A DNA stretch of 11,895 bases, from contig DXHG01000193.1 in NCBI GenBank assembly GCA_019113455.1, positions 1-11,895 of the forward strand. The letters run 5' to 3'. The notes beneath the pieces were generated by a model. That model was not told the DNA's origin. It did no database searches and was given only the letters and a program-made list of their open reading frames with translations. Source of the DNA: Candidatus Treponema faecavium. GTDB lineage: Bacteria; Spirochaetota; Spirochaetia; Treponematales; Treponemataceae. The translations under genes and the position numbers were made by a program. Within the stretch, counting starts at the first letter, position 1. Each line of letters starts with the position of its first letter. Shown piece by piece: positions 1 through 6,900 of this stretch.

Positions 1-180
1 GATAAGTTTTCCCGGTGAGGCAAGCGCTTTTTTCTGCAGCTGGCGCAGTGCGGGAAACGTTATTTTTGCTTTATATACTCCGTACTGATCTATATCGCTT
101 TCAGCCAGCCCCGCCGCAGACGCCACGTCCGCAACAGGCCGCAGCCGGCAGCTCTGCGCAATTTCAATATCAGAGAGCAT
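1..180 (-). CDS. fhs: Formate--tetrahydrofolate ligase, N-terminal part (runs off the window)
   Basis: This is the first 60 codons of a gene read leftward and cut by the window edge. The translation begins MLSDIEIAQSCRLRPVADVA, followed by DQYGVYKAKITF and ending at GKLI. These match the conserved start of formate--tetrahydrofolate ligase (SDIEIAQ, YGxYKAK, then GKLI just before the ATP-binding loop). The family enzyme makes 10-formyltetrahydrofolate from formate, ATP and tetrahydrofolate in cytosolic one-carbon metabolism. The ATG at 178-180 is preceded by AAGGAGGGG with about 5 nt spacing, so the start is secure. The catalytic region lies outside the window. It is transcribed away from the rest of the locus from its own promoter and is probably an unrelated housekeeping neighbour. 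Confidence 0.9.
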   Translation of the reverse strand, partial: MLSDIEIAQSCRLRPVADVASAAGLAESDIDQYGVYKAKITFPALRQLQKKALASPGKLI

Positions 181-248
181 ATGCCCCTCCTTATTACATA
201 TAATACAACAAGAAACACGAACAGCCGCCTGGCCGTCCGGATTGATTC

Positions 249-277
249 AGTATAGCTAATACACGGAACAAAAACAA
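249..277 (-). promoter_or_regulatory. Promoter of fhs
   Basis: Read on the minus strand there is a -35 box TTGTTT (272-277), a 17-bp spacer and a -10 box TATACT (249-254). The -10 is about 70 nt upstream of the fhs start codon. Both boxes are close to the sigma-70 consensus. No operator-like repeat was seen beside it. The call rests on consensus match only. Confidence 0.65.
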
Positions 278-348
278 GGCGGCGTGCCGGCGGCGTTTGC
301 GCTGCAAGCAAGGCCTTGTAAAATAATTTGTGTAAATAGAAAATACAA

Positions 349-555
349 ATGTCTACAAGAAGGCAGCAGATGTACAAAAGAAGCGCAAAAGAACAGGATG
401 TAATAGACAAGATTGCCGATCAGCTTGACCTGCACAGGATGACGCAGGAGGAACTGTTTGGAGCAGACGGACTTGCACGAAAGCTGACAGCACGGCTTTT
501 AAACAAGGCATTGGAAGCCAAGATGGACCGCAGCAGGCTGTCATTCGGGCGCTAA
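349..555 (+). pseudogene. IS256-family transposase, N-terminal remnant
   Basis: The 68-residue product contains VIDKIADQLDLHRMTQEELF, then GADGLARKLTARLLNKALEA and KMD. This is the opening of IS256/mutator-type transposases, in which a 'T-EEL-G-DGL--QLT--LL--ALEAEM' stretch is normally followed by DHLGY and then several hundred residues with the DDE catalytic centre. Here the similarity stops at about residue 60 (near base 528) and the frame ends ten residues later as RSRLSFGR. Roughly the last 85 percent of the transposase is missing, so it cannot be active. No ribosome binding site precedes the ATG. Its stop (553-555) overlaps the stop of the convergent pfk-like gene, so the break point lies against that gene's 3' end. 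The bases just upstream (about 317-345, AT-rich, including AATTTGTGTAAA) could be what is left of the element's end, but I could not pair them with a second inverted repeat. Confidence 0.72.
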
Positions 556-1712
556 AACAGCAGCGGCGCAAACGGTTCCAGCGGACCGCCGATAAGCGGT
601 CGGCACCAGCTTGCAAATTCCTGTGCGATGCCCGTACCGCTCTCGCTCATATAGCACGTGTCAAGCGTCCGTTCATGAAGCATCACTTCTTCTATCGGTA
701 TCAGCACCGGCTCCGACGCATAGTCAGGTCCCGCTTTCCGCTTAAAGCCCGCCATAACGCGCGTTTTGCCGGCGAGCGCCGCCTGTACGGCGGTCCTGCC
801 GGCGGCAATGGCTTCTTCTCTGTCTACGGCTGACTGGCAGGATATTGACGTTCTTCCCAAAATGCCTGGTTTTTCGCTTCGCGCCTTAATGCCGAGTTTC
901 TGAATAATGAGATTGCTTAAATGCGCGGAAACGTCCCCGTAATAGACGGAGCGGCCCGCGGTGAACACCGGCGGCACAATCGGCGTGCCGCTCTTATCTT
1001 TGAGCCCTTCGCTTGCGACGACAACGACGCCGCCGTATTTTTTGCAGAGCGTACTCACTGTATCAAGGAACGCGGTCTGGTCAAACGGCTTTTCCGGCAC
1101 GAGTACCAGATGCGGCCCGCCGCACCGTTCGTCCTGAGCGAGCACCGAAGCTGCGGTAAGCCAGCCGGCGTTTCTGCCCATCGCTTCGATAACCGACACA
1201 TGAATGGGAAGCGAGGCGACGTCATAGCAAAGCTCGCGCACGGACGCGGCAAGGTAGCGCGCCGCACTCCCGAATCCAGGCGCGTGGTCTGTTGCGGCAA
1301 GGTCGTTGTCTATCGTTTTGGGAATACCGACGACGCACACGCTGTCATCGCCTGCCGCAGCGGCGATTTTTCCGCAGGCATCCATGGAGCCGTTGCCGCC
1401 GGTAAAGAGCAGCCAGCGTATGCCGTGTTCTTTAAGGGAAACGGCTATAGTATGGTAGTCTTTTTCCGTAAGGTGCTCGCGGGAAGTGCCGATTACCGAC
1501 CCCGGCGTAAAAGGCAGCAGCTCAAGCGTTTCGTCAGGAACCGCGCCCAAATCGATAAAATCCCCGCCGGCAATGGCGCCGCTGCCTGAACGCGCGCCGT
1601 AGATACGACCGACGCAGCCTGACGCCTTGGCTTCTTTTACTGCACCGTACAGCGAGGCGTTTATCACTGCGGTAGGCGCGCCGCCATGCACAATCAGCAT
1701 GTTTTCTTTCAT
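552..1712 (-). CDS. 6-phosphofructokinase family protein (PfkA superfamily)
   Basis: A complete 386-residue member of the PfkA superfamily, which phosphorylates fructose 6-phosphate or a related sugar phosphate in the cytosol using ATP or pyrophosphate. Visible motifs are GGAPTAVINAS (about 10-20), GGNGSMDA (105-112), PKTIDND (131-137, with the catalytic Asp), EAMGRNAGWLTAAS (176-189), VASEG and the C-terminal CRPLIGG. The donor-specificity positions are mixed. The residue that is Asp in pyrophosphate enzymes is Gly in GGNGS, as in ATP enzymes, while PKTIDND has the Lys usual in pyrophosphate enzymes. Plant and trypanosomatid ATP-dependent enzymes show this combination, so ATP is the likelier donor (inference). 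It is the last gene of lacI-nagA-pfk. The ATG is preceded by AAGGAG whose TAAG begins with the nagA stop codon, giving a 12-nt gap and likely coupled translation. The context suggests a pathway-specific kinase rather than the main glycolytic one. Confidence 0.85.
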   Translation of the reverse strand: MKENMLIVHGGAPTAVINASLYGAVKEAKASGCVGRIYGARSGSGAIAGGDFIDLGAVPDETLELLPFTPGSVIGTSREHLTEKDYHTIAVSLKEHGIRWLLFTGGNGSMDACGKIAAAAGDDSVCVVGIPKTIDNDLAATDHAPGFGSAARYLAASVRELCYDVASLPIHVSVIEAMGRNAGWLTAASVLAQDERCGGPHLVLVPEKPFDQTAFLDTVSTLCKKYGGVVVVASEGLKDKSGTPIVPPVFTAGRSVYYGDVSAHLSNLIIQKLGIKARSEKPGILGRTSISCQSAVDREEAIAAGRTAVQAALAGKTRVMAGFKRKAGPDYASEPVLIPIEEVMLHERTLDTCYMSESGTGIAQEFASWCRPLIGGPLEPFAPLLF

Positions 1713-1724
1713 AGTATATACTCC

Positions 1725-2882
1725 TTACTGCGGCTGCGCGGCGTATACCTGCCTGCCCTGCACAAACGCTGCGGTTACCGTATTATGCGCGTCAAGCAGC
1801 ACCAGATCTGCACGCTTGCCGGCGGCTATCGAACCGGTCGTGTCAAACAGCCCCAGCATCTGCGGTGCGTTTGCGCTCATCATTTCGATAACGCGCTCCA
1901 GCGAAAGGCCGGTAAATGATAGTATGTTTAAAAGCGCTTTCTGCATCGTCAGCGTACTGCCCGCGCGCACGCCGTTTTCAACGAGTTTGGCGTCTCCGTT
2001 TTCCACTTTTACCTTGTTCACGCCGAGCATATACAGGCCGTCCGGGTATCCTGCAGCCATCATGCTGTCCGTAACCGGTATCATGCGCTGCGTTCCTTTT
2101 ATTTTAAGCAGCAAGCGCACAATGGGCGGGTGCAGGTGAAAACCGTCGCAAATCATTTCGCAGAAGATATCTGATTCAAGCACCGCGGTGAGAATTGCCG
2201 GATCGTGCATGTGCAGCAGCTTCATCGCGTTCATCGTGTGCGTTGTGCTTGCGGCGCCGGCGTCTATGCAGGCCATTGCCTGTTCGTAGCTTGCGCTGCT
2301 GTGTCCGAGCGACACGCGCACGCCCTGCCTGCTTACTTTTCTGGTAAATTCAACGGAACCGTCAAGCTCAGGCGAAATAGTTACGACGCGTATCATGCCG
2401 CGCGCCGCTTCCTGCAGCTCCATAAAAAAGTCGTAGTCGGGCGCAAGCAGAAACTGCTCAGGCATGGCGCCTTTATAGGCGGCAGACAGGAACGGACCTT
2501 CAAGGTGAATACCGCGCACTGCGGCGCAGCCTCTGTCAAGCGCGGCCTCTGCGCAGCGCGCTGCCTGGCGGCGCATAACGTCAGGGGCGTCGGTCATGAC
2601 GGCGGGCAGAAAGCCGGTAACGCCCCACGACGCATACTGCGCCGCCGCCTGCACGATGTCTTCAGCCGATGCGCTGTTAAAATCAATTCCCATGCAGCCG
2701 TGCGTGTGGTTGTCAAAAAAACCTGGAATAAGTTTTAATCCTTCTGCATCGAGTATACCGCATCCGGCCGGAACGGCATCTCCAACGGAAGCGATAAAAC
2801 CGTCATCGTCAATAATGACGGCGGTGCGCCGAAATGCGCCGTCAAGCAAAACCTGCGCGTTCTGTATCGCAAATTGCGCCAT
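1725..2882 (-). CDS. nagA: N-acetylglucosamine-6-phosphate deacetylase family amidohydrolase
   Basis: This is 385 residues, the normal length for NagA, which removes the acetyl group from N-acetylglucosamine 6-phosphate. Family motifs are in order: PGFFDNHTHG (53-62), HLEGPF with the metal-binding Glu (126-131), LGHSSA with a metal His (192-197), THTMNAM with a second His (214-220), CDGFHLHP (246-252), the catalytic Asp in PVTDSMMAAG (269-278) and AGSTLTM. The arginine of the usual 'REPG' motif, which contacts the substrate phosphate in characterised NagA, is His226 here (HMHDPA). This hints at an altered substrate. I chose the start at 2882 because AAGGAG lies 6 nt upstream. A further in-frame ATG 57 bases upstream (2939) lies inside lacI and its N-terminus has no family similarity. 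It sits 13 nt behind lacI and 12 nt ahead of the pfk-like gene, in one operon. Confidence 0.86.
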   Translation of the reverse strand: MAQFAIQNAQVLLDGAFRRTAVIIDDDGFIASVGDAVPAGCGILDAEGLKLIPGFFDNHTHGCMGIDFNSASAEDIVQAAAQYASWGVTGFLPAVMTDAPDVMRRQAARCAEAALDRGCAAVRGIHLEGPFLSAAYKGAMPEQFLLAPDYDFFMELQEAARGMIRVVTISPELDGSVEFTRKVSRQGVRVSLGHSSASYEQAMACIDAGAASTTHTMNAMKLLHMHDPAILTAVLESDIFCEMICDGFHLHPPIVRLLLKIKGTQRMIPVTDSMMAAGYPDGLYMLGVNKVKVENGDAKLVENGVRAGSTLTMQKALLNILSFTGLSLERVIEMMSANAPQMLGLFDTTGSIAAGKRADLVLLDAHNTVTAAFVQGRQVYAAQPQ

Positions 2883-2895
2883 GATGAGCTCCTTG

Positions 2896-3942
2896 TTATC
2901 GGTGTATCGGACAGCAGCTTTCGCGCACGACAAGTTCAAAAGGAACCTGTACGGTTACGGGTATGCTGCGTTTATGTTCTATATTATCAATGAGAATATT
3001 TACGGCAAAATGGGCGAGCGTGTCTGTGGGAACCGATATGGTCGTAAGCGCCGGTTTGACGAACGACGCCATTTCGATATTATCAAAGCCGACAATCGAA
3101 AGATCTGCTGGAATCCGGATCCCGGCGTCAGAAAACGCGCGCATTGCGCCCAGTGCAACTGTGTCGTTTGCGCAGAATACCGCAGTCGGCCGCGTTTTCG
3201 CGCCCGCCAGCATACGCGCGCTTTCATAGCCGGCAGCAGTTGTCAGAATCGTGTCTGCAACAAACGCCGTGTTCAGCGAAAGTCCCGCCTGCGCCAAGCC
3301 TGCCGTAAAGCCTTCGTACCGGTGTTCATTTGCAACCTGATTTGTCTGCTGTGTCGGCCCGATATAGCCTATTTCCGTATGCCCCAGCGATGCAAGGTAC
3401 GCGACGGCGGTGCGGGCACCCTCGCAGCCGTCGCACACGACTTCATCGATGCCGCAGCCTGTCTGATTTACGCCCGCATACACGATATGGGGGATACTTT
3501 TTTTCAGCATTTCAATATTATCGCGTGCGGTGCGCCCAAGAATAATAGCGCTGTCAAGCCGGTCAGCGGTTAAAAAGCGGGAAAATCCCGGATCCCGCAT
3601 GTTTGCAACGGCAAAACGGTATTGCAGCGTGCCGTCGTATACCGCTATTTCATTCTGTATATGCGCAAGCAGACGCGAAAAAAACGGCGAAATGAATGTC
3701 TCGTGCTCAGAAGTAAGGATGCAGCCGATAGCACAGGGCGCTTCATGACGCGCCGCCTGGCTCAGCATAAGCGGGATACGTTCGGCGCGGGAAATAAACC
3801 CCAGCCGCTGCGCCGCGGCAAATACGCGTGCGGAAGTTTCGTCTCCGGGTTTTTTGCCGCTTATGCCGTTAAGAATACGCGACACGGTAGAAATCGACAC
3901 CCCGCATTCTTCTGCAATATTTTTAAGCTTGACGCCTGCCAC
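2896..3942 (-). CDS. LacI-family transcriptional regulator
   Basis: A 348-residue sugar-responsive DNA-binding regulator. The N-terminal helix-turn-helix is typical: VKLKNIAEECGVSISTVSRI (4-23) followed by LNG, then an RVFAAAQRLGF hinge region. The rest is a periplasmic-binding-protein-like effector domain with family landmarks VCDGCEGARTAVAYLASLGH, IGYIG, RYEGF, PTAVFCANDTVALGAMRA and IVGFDNIEMASFVKPALTTI. The start is GTG (3940-3942) with AAAGGA 6 nt upstream. No earlier start is compatible with the terminator just behind it. It is first in the lacI-nagA-pfk operon and so is probably autoregulated, and it is the obvious candidate to control the locus. The effector is unknown. Regulators of this family commonly bind palindromic sites near promoters, and the GTAC-centred dyads noted in the findings are candidates. 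Confidence 0.92.
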   Translation of the reverse strand: MAGVKLKNIAEECGVSISTVSRILNGISGKKPGDETSARVFAAAQRLGFISRAERIPLMLSQAARHEAPCAIGCILTSEHETFISPFFSRLLAHIQNEIAVYDGTLQYRFAVANMRDPGFSRFLTADRLDSAIILGRTARDNIEMLKKSIPHIVYAGVNQTGCGIDEVVCDGCEGARTAVAYLASLGHTEIGYIGPTQQTNQVANEHRYEGFTAGLAQAGLSLNTAFVADTILTTAAGYESARMLAGAKTRPTAVFCANDTVALGAMRAFSDAGIRIPADLSIVGFDNIEMASFVKPALTTISVPTDTLAHFAVNILIDNIEHKRSIPVTVQVPFELVVRESCCPIHR

Positions 3943-3957
3943 AGAAAATCCTTTATC

Positions 3958-4009
3958 AAAAAAAGGGGAAGCCGCTTACCAGAGCTCTGCTGCGCAAGCG
4001 TGCTCCCCC
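3958..4009 (-). terminator. Intrinsic terminator after the ABC importer operon
   Basis: On the minus strand GGGGGAGC (4002-4009) pairs with GCTTCCCC (3965-3972). A second stem, CGCTT/AAGCG (3996-4000 with 3973-3977), stacks inside after one bulged A, and seven U residues follow (3958-3964). The loop also contains the palindrome CAGAGCTCTG. It lies about 30 nt after the binding-protein stop codon. The U-tract ends only about 15 nt before the lacI GTG, so it also sits in the lacI leader. Confidence 0.85.
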
Positions 4010-4016
4010 GCCTTGT

Positions 4017-4033
4017 ATTATCGGTACAGATAA
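4017..4033 (-). promoter_or_regulatory. Candidate lacI-operon promoter -10 overlapped by a GTAC-centred dyad
   Basis: There is no room for a promoter between the terminator and lacI, so one should lie upstream of the terminator. GATAAT (4017-4022, minus strand) is a good -10 box, but no good -35 is visible 16-18 bp upstream. Overlapping it is the dyad TTATC-G-GTAC-A-GATAA (4018-4033), symmetric except for one pair. This could be an autoregulatory operator. Without a convincing -35 the call is tentative; read-through from the importer operon is the alternative. Confidence 0.35.
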
Positions 4034-4039
4034 AAACGG

Positions 4040-5173
4040 TTACTTATTCGCCTCAATTGCGTTTAGAAGCAAGGTGTCGTTAAACGCCTGTTCAAACGGC
4101 TTTATTGGATTTCCCTCGGGAACGTTTCCGGCAGAAGAATCGTACAGCGCCTTGAAATACACATACCCGCGCGAATCAGGCGTTGCAAACCATTCTTCGT
4201 AGTCGGCTTTTGACGGCGCGACAAGGTTTGTCGGGTCAAACGTGCCGGTGGGTTTCTGAGACAGATTTTCACCGGCGCGCATTGCCGCATCCAGATTGTC
4301 AGACCGCCACAGCGCGGCTTCATAGAGCGCGTTGATAAAGTTCTGCGCAGTTTCGGGGTTTTCTGCAATCCAGGCGTCGCTTGCTACCCACGTAGACGGG
4401 AACGATTTTTCTGCGGGAAAATTGCCGACTGTCGTCGCAATTGTTTCTGCCTGATCATTTGTAGAAAGGATTGTCGACGTTGCCGGGGAGTATCCGCAGA
4501 TAAGGTCCATGCCGCCGCTTGCCATACCCGCAGGCAGGTTTGCATTCAGCGTATTGATAACGGTTACCTTGTTTGCCTCGTTATTGTTCGGCGCGGTATA
4601 ACCTGCAAGGTATGAGGACGTTTCGCTGTATATCCACAGTTTATCGGCGTCGGCTTTTCCCTCGTTTACAAGGTCAAGCAGGTTTTTGAACCAGCCGCCG
4701 GGAGTCGTGCCCACTTCAATATACACGCTCTTGCCTTTTAAGCCCTCGTATATTTCGTCATTGTCGTATTTGCCGTTCGCGTTTGCGTCGGTAAAAAGCC
4801 CTTTCTTTGCGATAAGCATTTCGGCGTTGCTGAGCACATCGAGGAATACAAACGACACCGAGTTGCCCGCGCCGTCAATCGTATTCCAGGCAACACCCGC
4901 GCCGATGTAGCCGACATCAAGCGTGCGCCGGTCGGCACGCATCGCCGTCATTTCCGCAGGGCCGCTTTCTACAATAGTAAACTGGGGATTTATGCCGTAT
5001 TTCGCAAATAATCCCTGTTCCGCAGCCACAGCCGCAAGCGGCGCGCCGCCCTCGTTTCCGTGAATACCGACACGGACTGTCGTTAAGCCTGAATCAGCGT
5101 CCTGACCGCCGCCGGCAAACAGCAGCGAAGCACCGACACACAGAGCCGCCGCAGTACCTACCATCTTTTTCAT
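4040..5173 (-). CDS. ABC transporter substrate-binding protein (NitT/TauT/NMT1-like)
   Basis: A 377-residue exported solute-binding protein. The N-terminus MKKMVGTAAALCVGASLLFA is a signal peptide with probable cleavage after LLFA. There is no Cys at the usual lipobox position, which is unusual for this kind of protein. The mature part has the family pattern VRVGIHGNEGGAPLAAVAAE, QGLFAKYGI, a TAMRADRRTLDVGYIGAG segment and TWVASDAWIAENPETAQNFI. Relatives bind sulfonates, nitrate, pyrimidine precursors or aromatic carboxylates; the ligand here is not predictable. Residues 129-140 form an EF-hand-like loop (DANANGKYDNDE). I place the start at 5173, where GGAGGA lies 4 nt upstream; a longer start at 5218 falls inside a strong stem-loop and would spoil the signal peptide. 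It is the last gene of the importer operon, 77 nt after the ATPase. Confidence 0.88.
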   Translation of the reverse strand: MKKMVGTAAALCVGASLLFAGGGQDADSGLTTVRVGIHGNEGGAPLAAVAAEQGLFAKYGINPQFTIVESGPAEMTAMRADRRTLDVGYIGAGVAWNTIDGAGNSVSFVFLDVLSNAEMLIAKKGLFTDANANGKYDNDEIYEGLKGKSVYIEVGTTPGGWFKNLLDLVNEGKADADKLWIYSETSSYLAGYTAPNNNEANKVTVINTLNANLPAGMASGGMDLICGYSPATSTILSTNDQAETIATTVGNFPAEKSFPSTWVASDAWIAENPETAQNFINALYEAALWRSDNLDAAMRAGENLSQKPTGTFDPTNLVAPSKADYEEWFATPDSRGYVYFKALYDSSAGNVPEGNPIKPFEQAFNDTLLLNAIEANK

Positions 5174-5208
5174 TATTTCCTCCATGCATTTAAGGATAAA
5201 ATATCGCA

Positions 5209-5241
5209 GCACAGACACGCCTGCACACGGCGTATCTGTGC
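5209..5241 (-). other. mRNA stem-loop between ATPase and binding-protein genes
   Basis: Arms 5229-5241 and 5209-5221 form a 13-bp stem with one G-U pair around a 7-nt loop (5222-5228), on either strand. No run of U follows on the minus strand, so it is not a classical terminator. Stem-loops at this place in importer operons often mark processing or stability boundaries that raise binding-protein mRNA relative to membrane components; that role is inferred. Confidence 0.6.
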
Positions 5242-5250
5242 AGATGCCAA

Positions 5251-6066
5251 TTATTTGGGAACTTCAAGATACATGCGGTACACCGTATCCCAGATATAAT
5301 TCTTGAGGCGGGAAAACTCCGGATCGAGCTTTGTCGCCTGCGTCCGCGGATACGGCAGACCTATATCGATAATTTCTTTTATCTGACCGGGCCGCGCGCT
5401 CATGATAACAACGCGCGTTGCAAGCAGCACCGCCTCATCAACGTCATGCGTGATAAAAAACACTGTCTTGCGTTCGTTTTCCCATGTTTTAAGCAGGTCT
5501 TCCTGCAGCTGCGCGCGCGTCTGTGCGTCAAGCGCGCCGAACGGCTCGTCCATGAGCAGCACTTCAGGGTTAAGCGCATATCCGCGCGCAATCGCGACGC
5601 GCTGCTTCATGCCGCCTGAAAGCGCCTTGGGATACCGGTCTTCAAAGCCGACAAGGTTTACCATTTTTATGTAGCGTTCAGCCAGTTCGCGCTTTTCTTC
5701 TTTTGTATACGGAACCATGCTGCCGTCGGCGCCGCGTTTCTTCTGAAACTTTAACCCGTATTCGATATTTTTGCGCACGGTCATCCACGGAAACAGCGCA
5801 TACTGCTGAAAAATAACGCCGCGCTCAGGACCGGGGCCGATAATATCCTCGCCGTGCATTTTCACAAAACCGCTGTCAAACGTCTCAAGGCCTGCAATAA
5901 TATTGAGCAGCGTTGTTTTTCCGCAGCCGGAAGGGCCTACGACGCAGATAAATTCGTTTTCCCGTATGGCAAGGTCAACGCCGTTGAGGGCAACCGTATT
6001 CGGTTTGCCCGGGTCTTTATATTCCTTGCGCACGCCGCTGATTTCTATCAACGCTTCTTCTTTCAC
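5251..6066 (-). CDS. ABC transporter ATP-binding protein (NitT/TauT/SsuB type)
   Basis: This is the cytoplasmic ATPase of the importer, 271 residues from the chosen start. It has every ABC motif: Walker A GPSGCGKTT (44-52), Q-loop FQQYALFPWMTV (87-98), signature LSGGMKQR (149-156), Walker B VLLMDEPFGALD (169-180) and switch FITHD (204-208). FPWMTV and the long LSGGMKQRVAIARG run are typical of nitrate/sulfonate/taurine importers. A short charged insertion lies at about 109-126 between Q-loop and signature. I prefer the GTG at 6066 because AGGAG lies 8 nt upstream and overlaps the permease TAG stop (TAGGAG). An ATG at 6087 would overlap the permease by 10 nt and has no clear ribosome site. It is co-transcribed with the permease ahead and the binding protein behind. 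Confidence 0.93.
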   Translation of the reverse strand: MKEEALIEISGVRKEYKDPGKPNTVALNGVDLAIRENEFICVVGPSGCGKTTLLNIIAGLETFDSGFVKMHGEDIIGPGPERGVIFQQYALFPWMTVRKNIEYGLKFQKKRGADGSMVPYTKEEKRELAERYIKMVNLVGFEDRYPKALSGGMKQRVAIARGYALNPEVLLMDEPFGALDAQTRAQLQEDLLKTWENERKTVFFITHDVDEAVLLATRVVIMSARPGQIKEIIDIGLPYPRTQATKLDPEFSRLKNYIWDTVYRMYLEVPK

Positions 6067-6077
6067 CTGCCTGACTC

Positions 6078-6878
6078 CTATTTCCATGTGGTTAATTTCT
6101 TTTCAATCAGCAGCAGTATTTTGTCGAGCACAAAACCGATAACGCCGATGGTGATAATGCCCAGCAGCACTATCGCCGTATCCATAAACTGCTGCGCTCC
6201 CTGAATACGCGCGCCTAAACCGAACGTTGTTCCGGTGAGCTCCGCGGCAATCAGCGTTGTTAAAGAAGCCGCCATGCCTAAGCGGGCGCCGACAAGGATA
6301 TACGGAAACGACGCGGGTATCATAATGTCAAAGAACAGATTCTTATCCGTTGCCCCAAACGTGTACGCCGCCTTTACGAGCGTTTTGTCCACTTCCTTGA
6401 TTCCCTGATAAATCGTAACGACCATCACGAGAAACGCCGCGATAAAAATAATCGTGTACTTGGGCGGCTCTCCAAGACCCAGTGCGAGAATCACAAGCGG
6501 TATGAGCGCGATAGGCGGAATCGTGCGGAAAAACTGAATCCAGGGTTCAACAATATTGCGCACCTTTGGATACCAGCCCATGAGGAACGCCACAGGAATC
6601 GAAACGACAAACGCGAGTCCAAACCCGATAAGCACACGCTGCAGCGATATGGAAATATCTTTGAAATACCGCCCGTCAGCCGCCGATTCAGACAGCAGCG
6701 CTGCCCATACCTGCTTAGGACTGGCAAGGAACGTATTGATCGACGGTATAAGCGTCATCAGGTACCAGATGATAAAGCCGCCGATGATAGAGACAATCAT
6801 CAATATCATGCGGGTTTTTGGATCTCCGTCGCTGAAATCTTTCAGCTTGCGTTTTTTCTGCGGTATTTTCTGCGGCAC
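6078..6878 (-). CDS. ABC transporter permease (SsuC/TauC/NrtB type)
   Basis: A 266-residue inner-membrane permease of the binding-protein-dependent transport family. There are about six hydrophobic segments: near 23-46, 82-102, 120-136, 141-158, 190-212 and 236-258. The cytoplasmic coupling region (the 'EAA' loop) is visible as KAAYTFGATDKNLFFDIMIP (169-188), with the A-TFGA start and the Gly typical of sulfonate/nitrate permeases. FFRTIPPIALIPLVILALGLG is also a hallmark. The start is GTG (6876-6878) with AAGGAGG 6 nt upstream. It is the first gene of permease > ATPase > binding protein. Only one permease gene is present, so the channel is presumably a homodimer. The promoter and a long palindrome lie directly upstream. 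Confidence 0.92.
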   Translation of the reverse strand: MPQKIPQKKRKLKDFSDGDPKTRMILMIVSIIGGFIIWYLMTLIPSINTFLASPKQVWAALLSESAADGRYFKDISISLQRVLIGFGLAFVVSIPVAFLMGWYPKVRNIVEPWIQFFRTIPPIALIPLVILALGLGEPPKYTIIFIAAFLVMVVTIYQGIKEVDKTLVKAAYTFGATDKNLFFDIMIPASFPYILVGARLGMAASLTTLIAAELTGTTFGLGARIQGAQQFMDTAIVLLGIITIGVIGFVLDKILLLIEKKLTTWK

Positions 6879-6900
6879 AGCGCTCCTCCTTAGGTTATGC

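Noticed and set aside
317..348. Terminal inverted repeat of the IS256 element
   Set aside because: AATTTGTGTAAA resembles the AT-rich ends of such elements, but the partner end is absent and no target duplication can be shown.
921..1589. 222-codon open frame antisense to the pfk-like gene
   Set aside because: No recognisable motifs; it is a codon-bias shadow of a clear PfkA-family protein.
2596..3573. 325-codon plus-strand open frame across lacI and nagA
   Set aside because: It crosses the boundary of two well-supported minus-strand genes, has Arg/Cys-rich low-quality translation and lacks a ribosome site.
5174..5218. Longer binding-protein start at 5218
   Set aside because: The start lies within the 13-bp stem-loop, and the extra 15 residues would mask a normal signal peptide; the ATG at 5173 has a well-placed GGAGGA.
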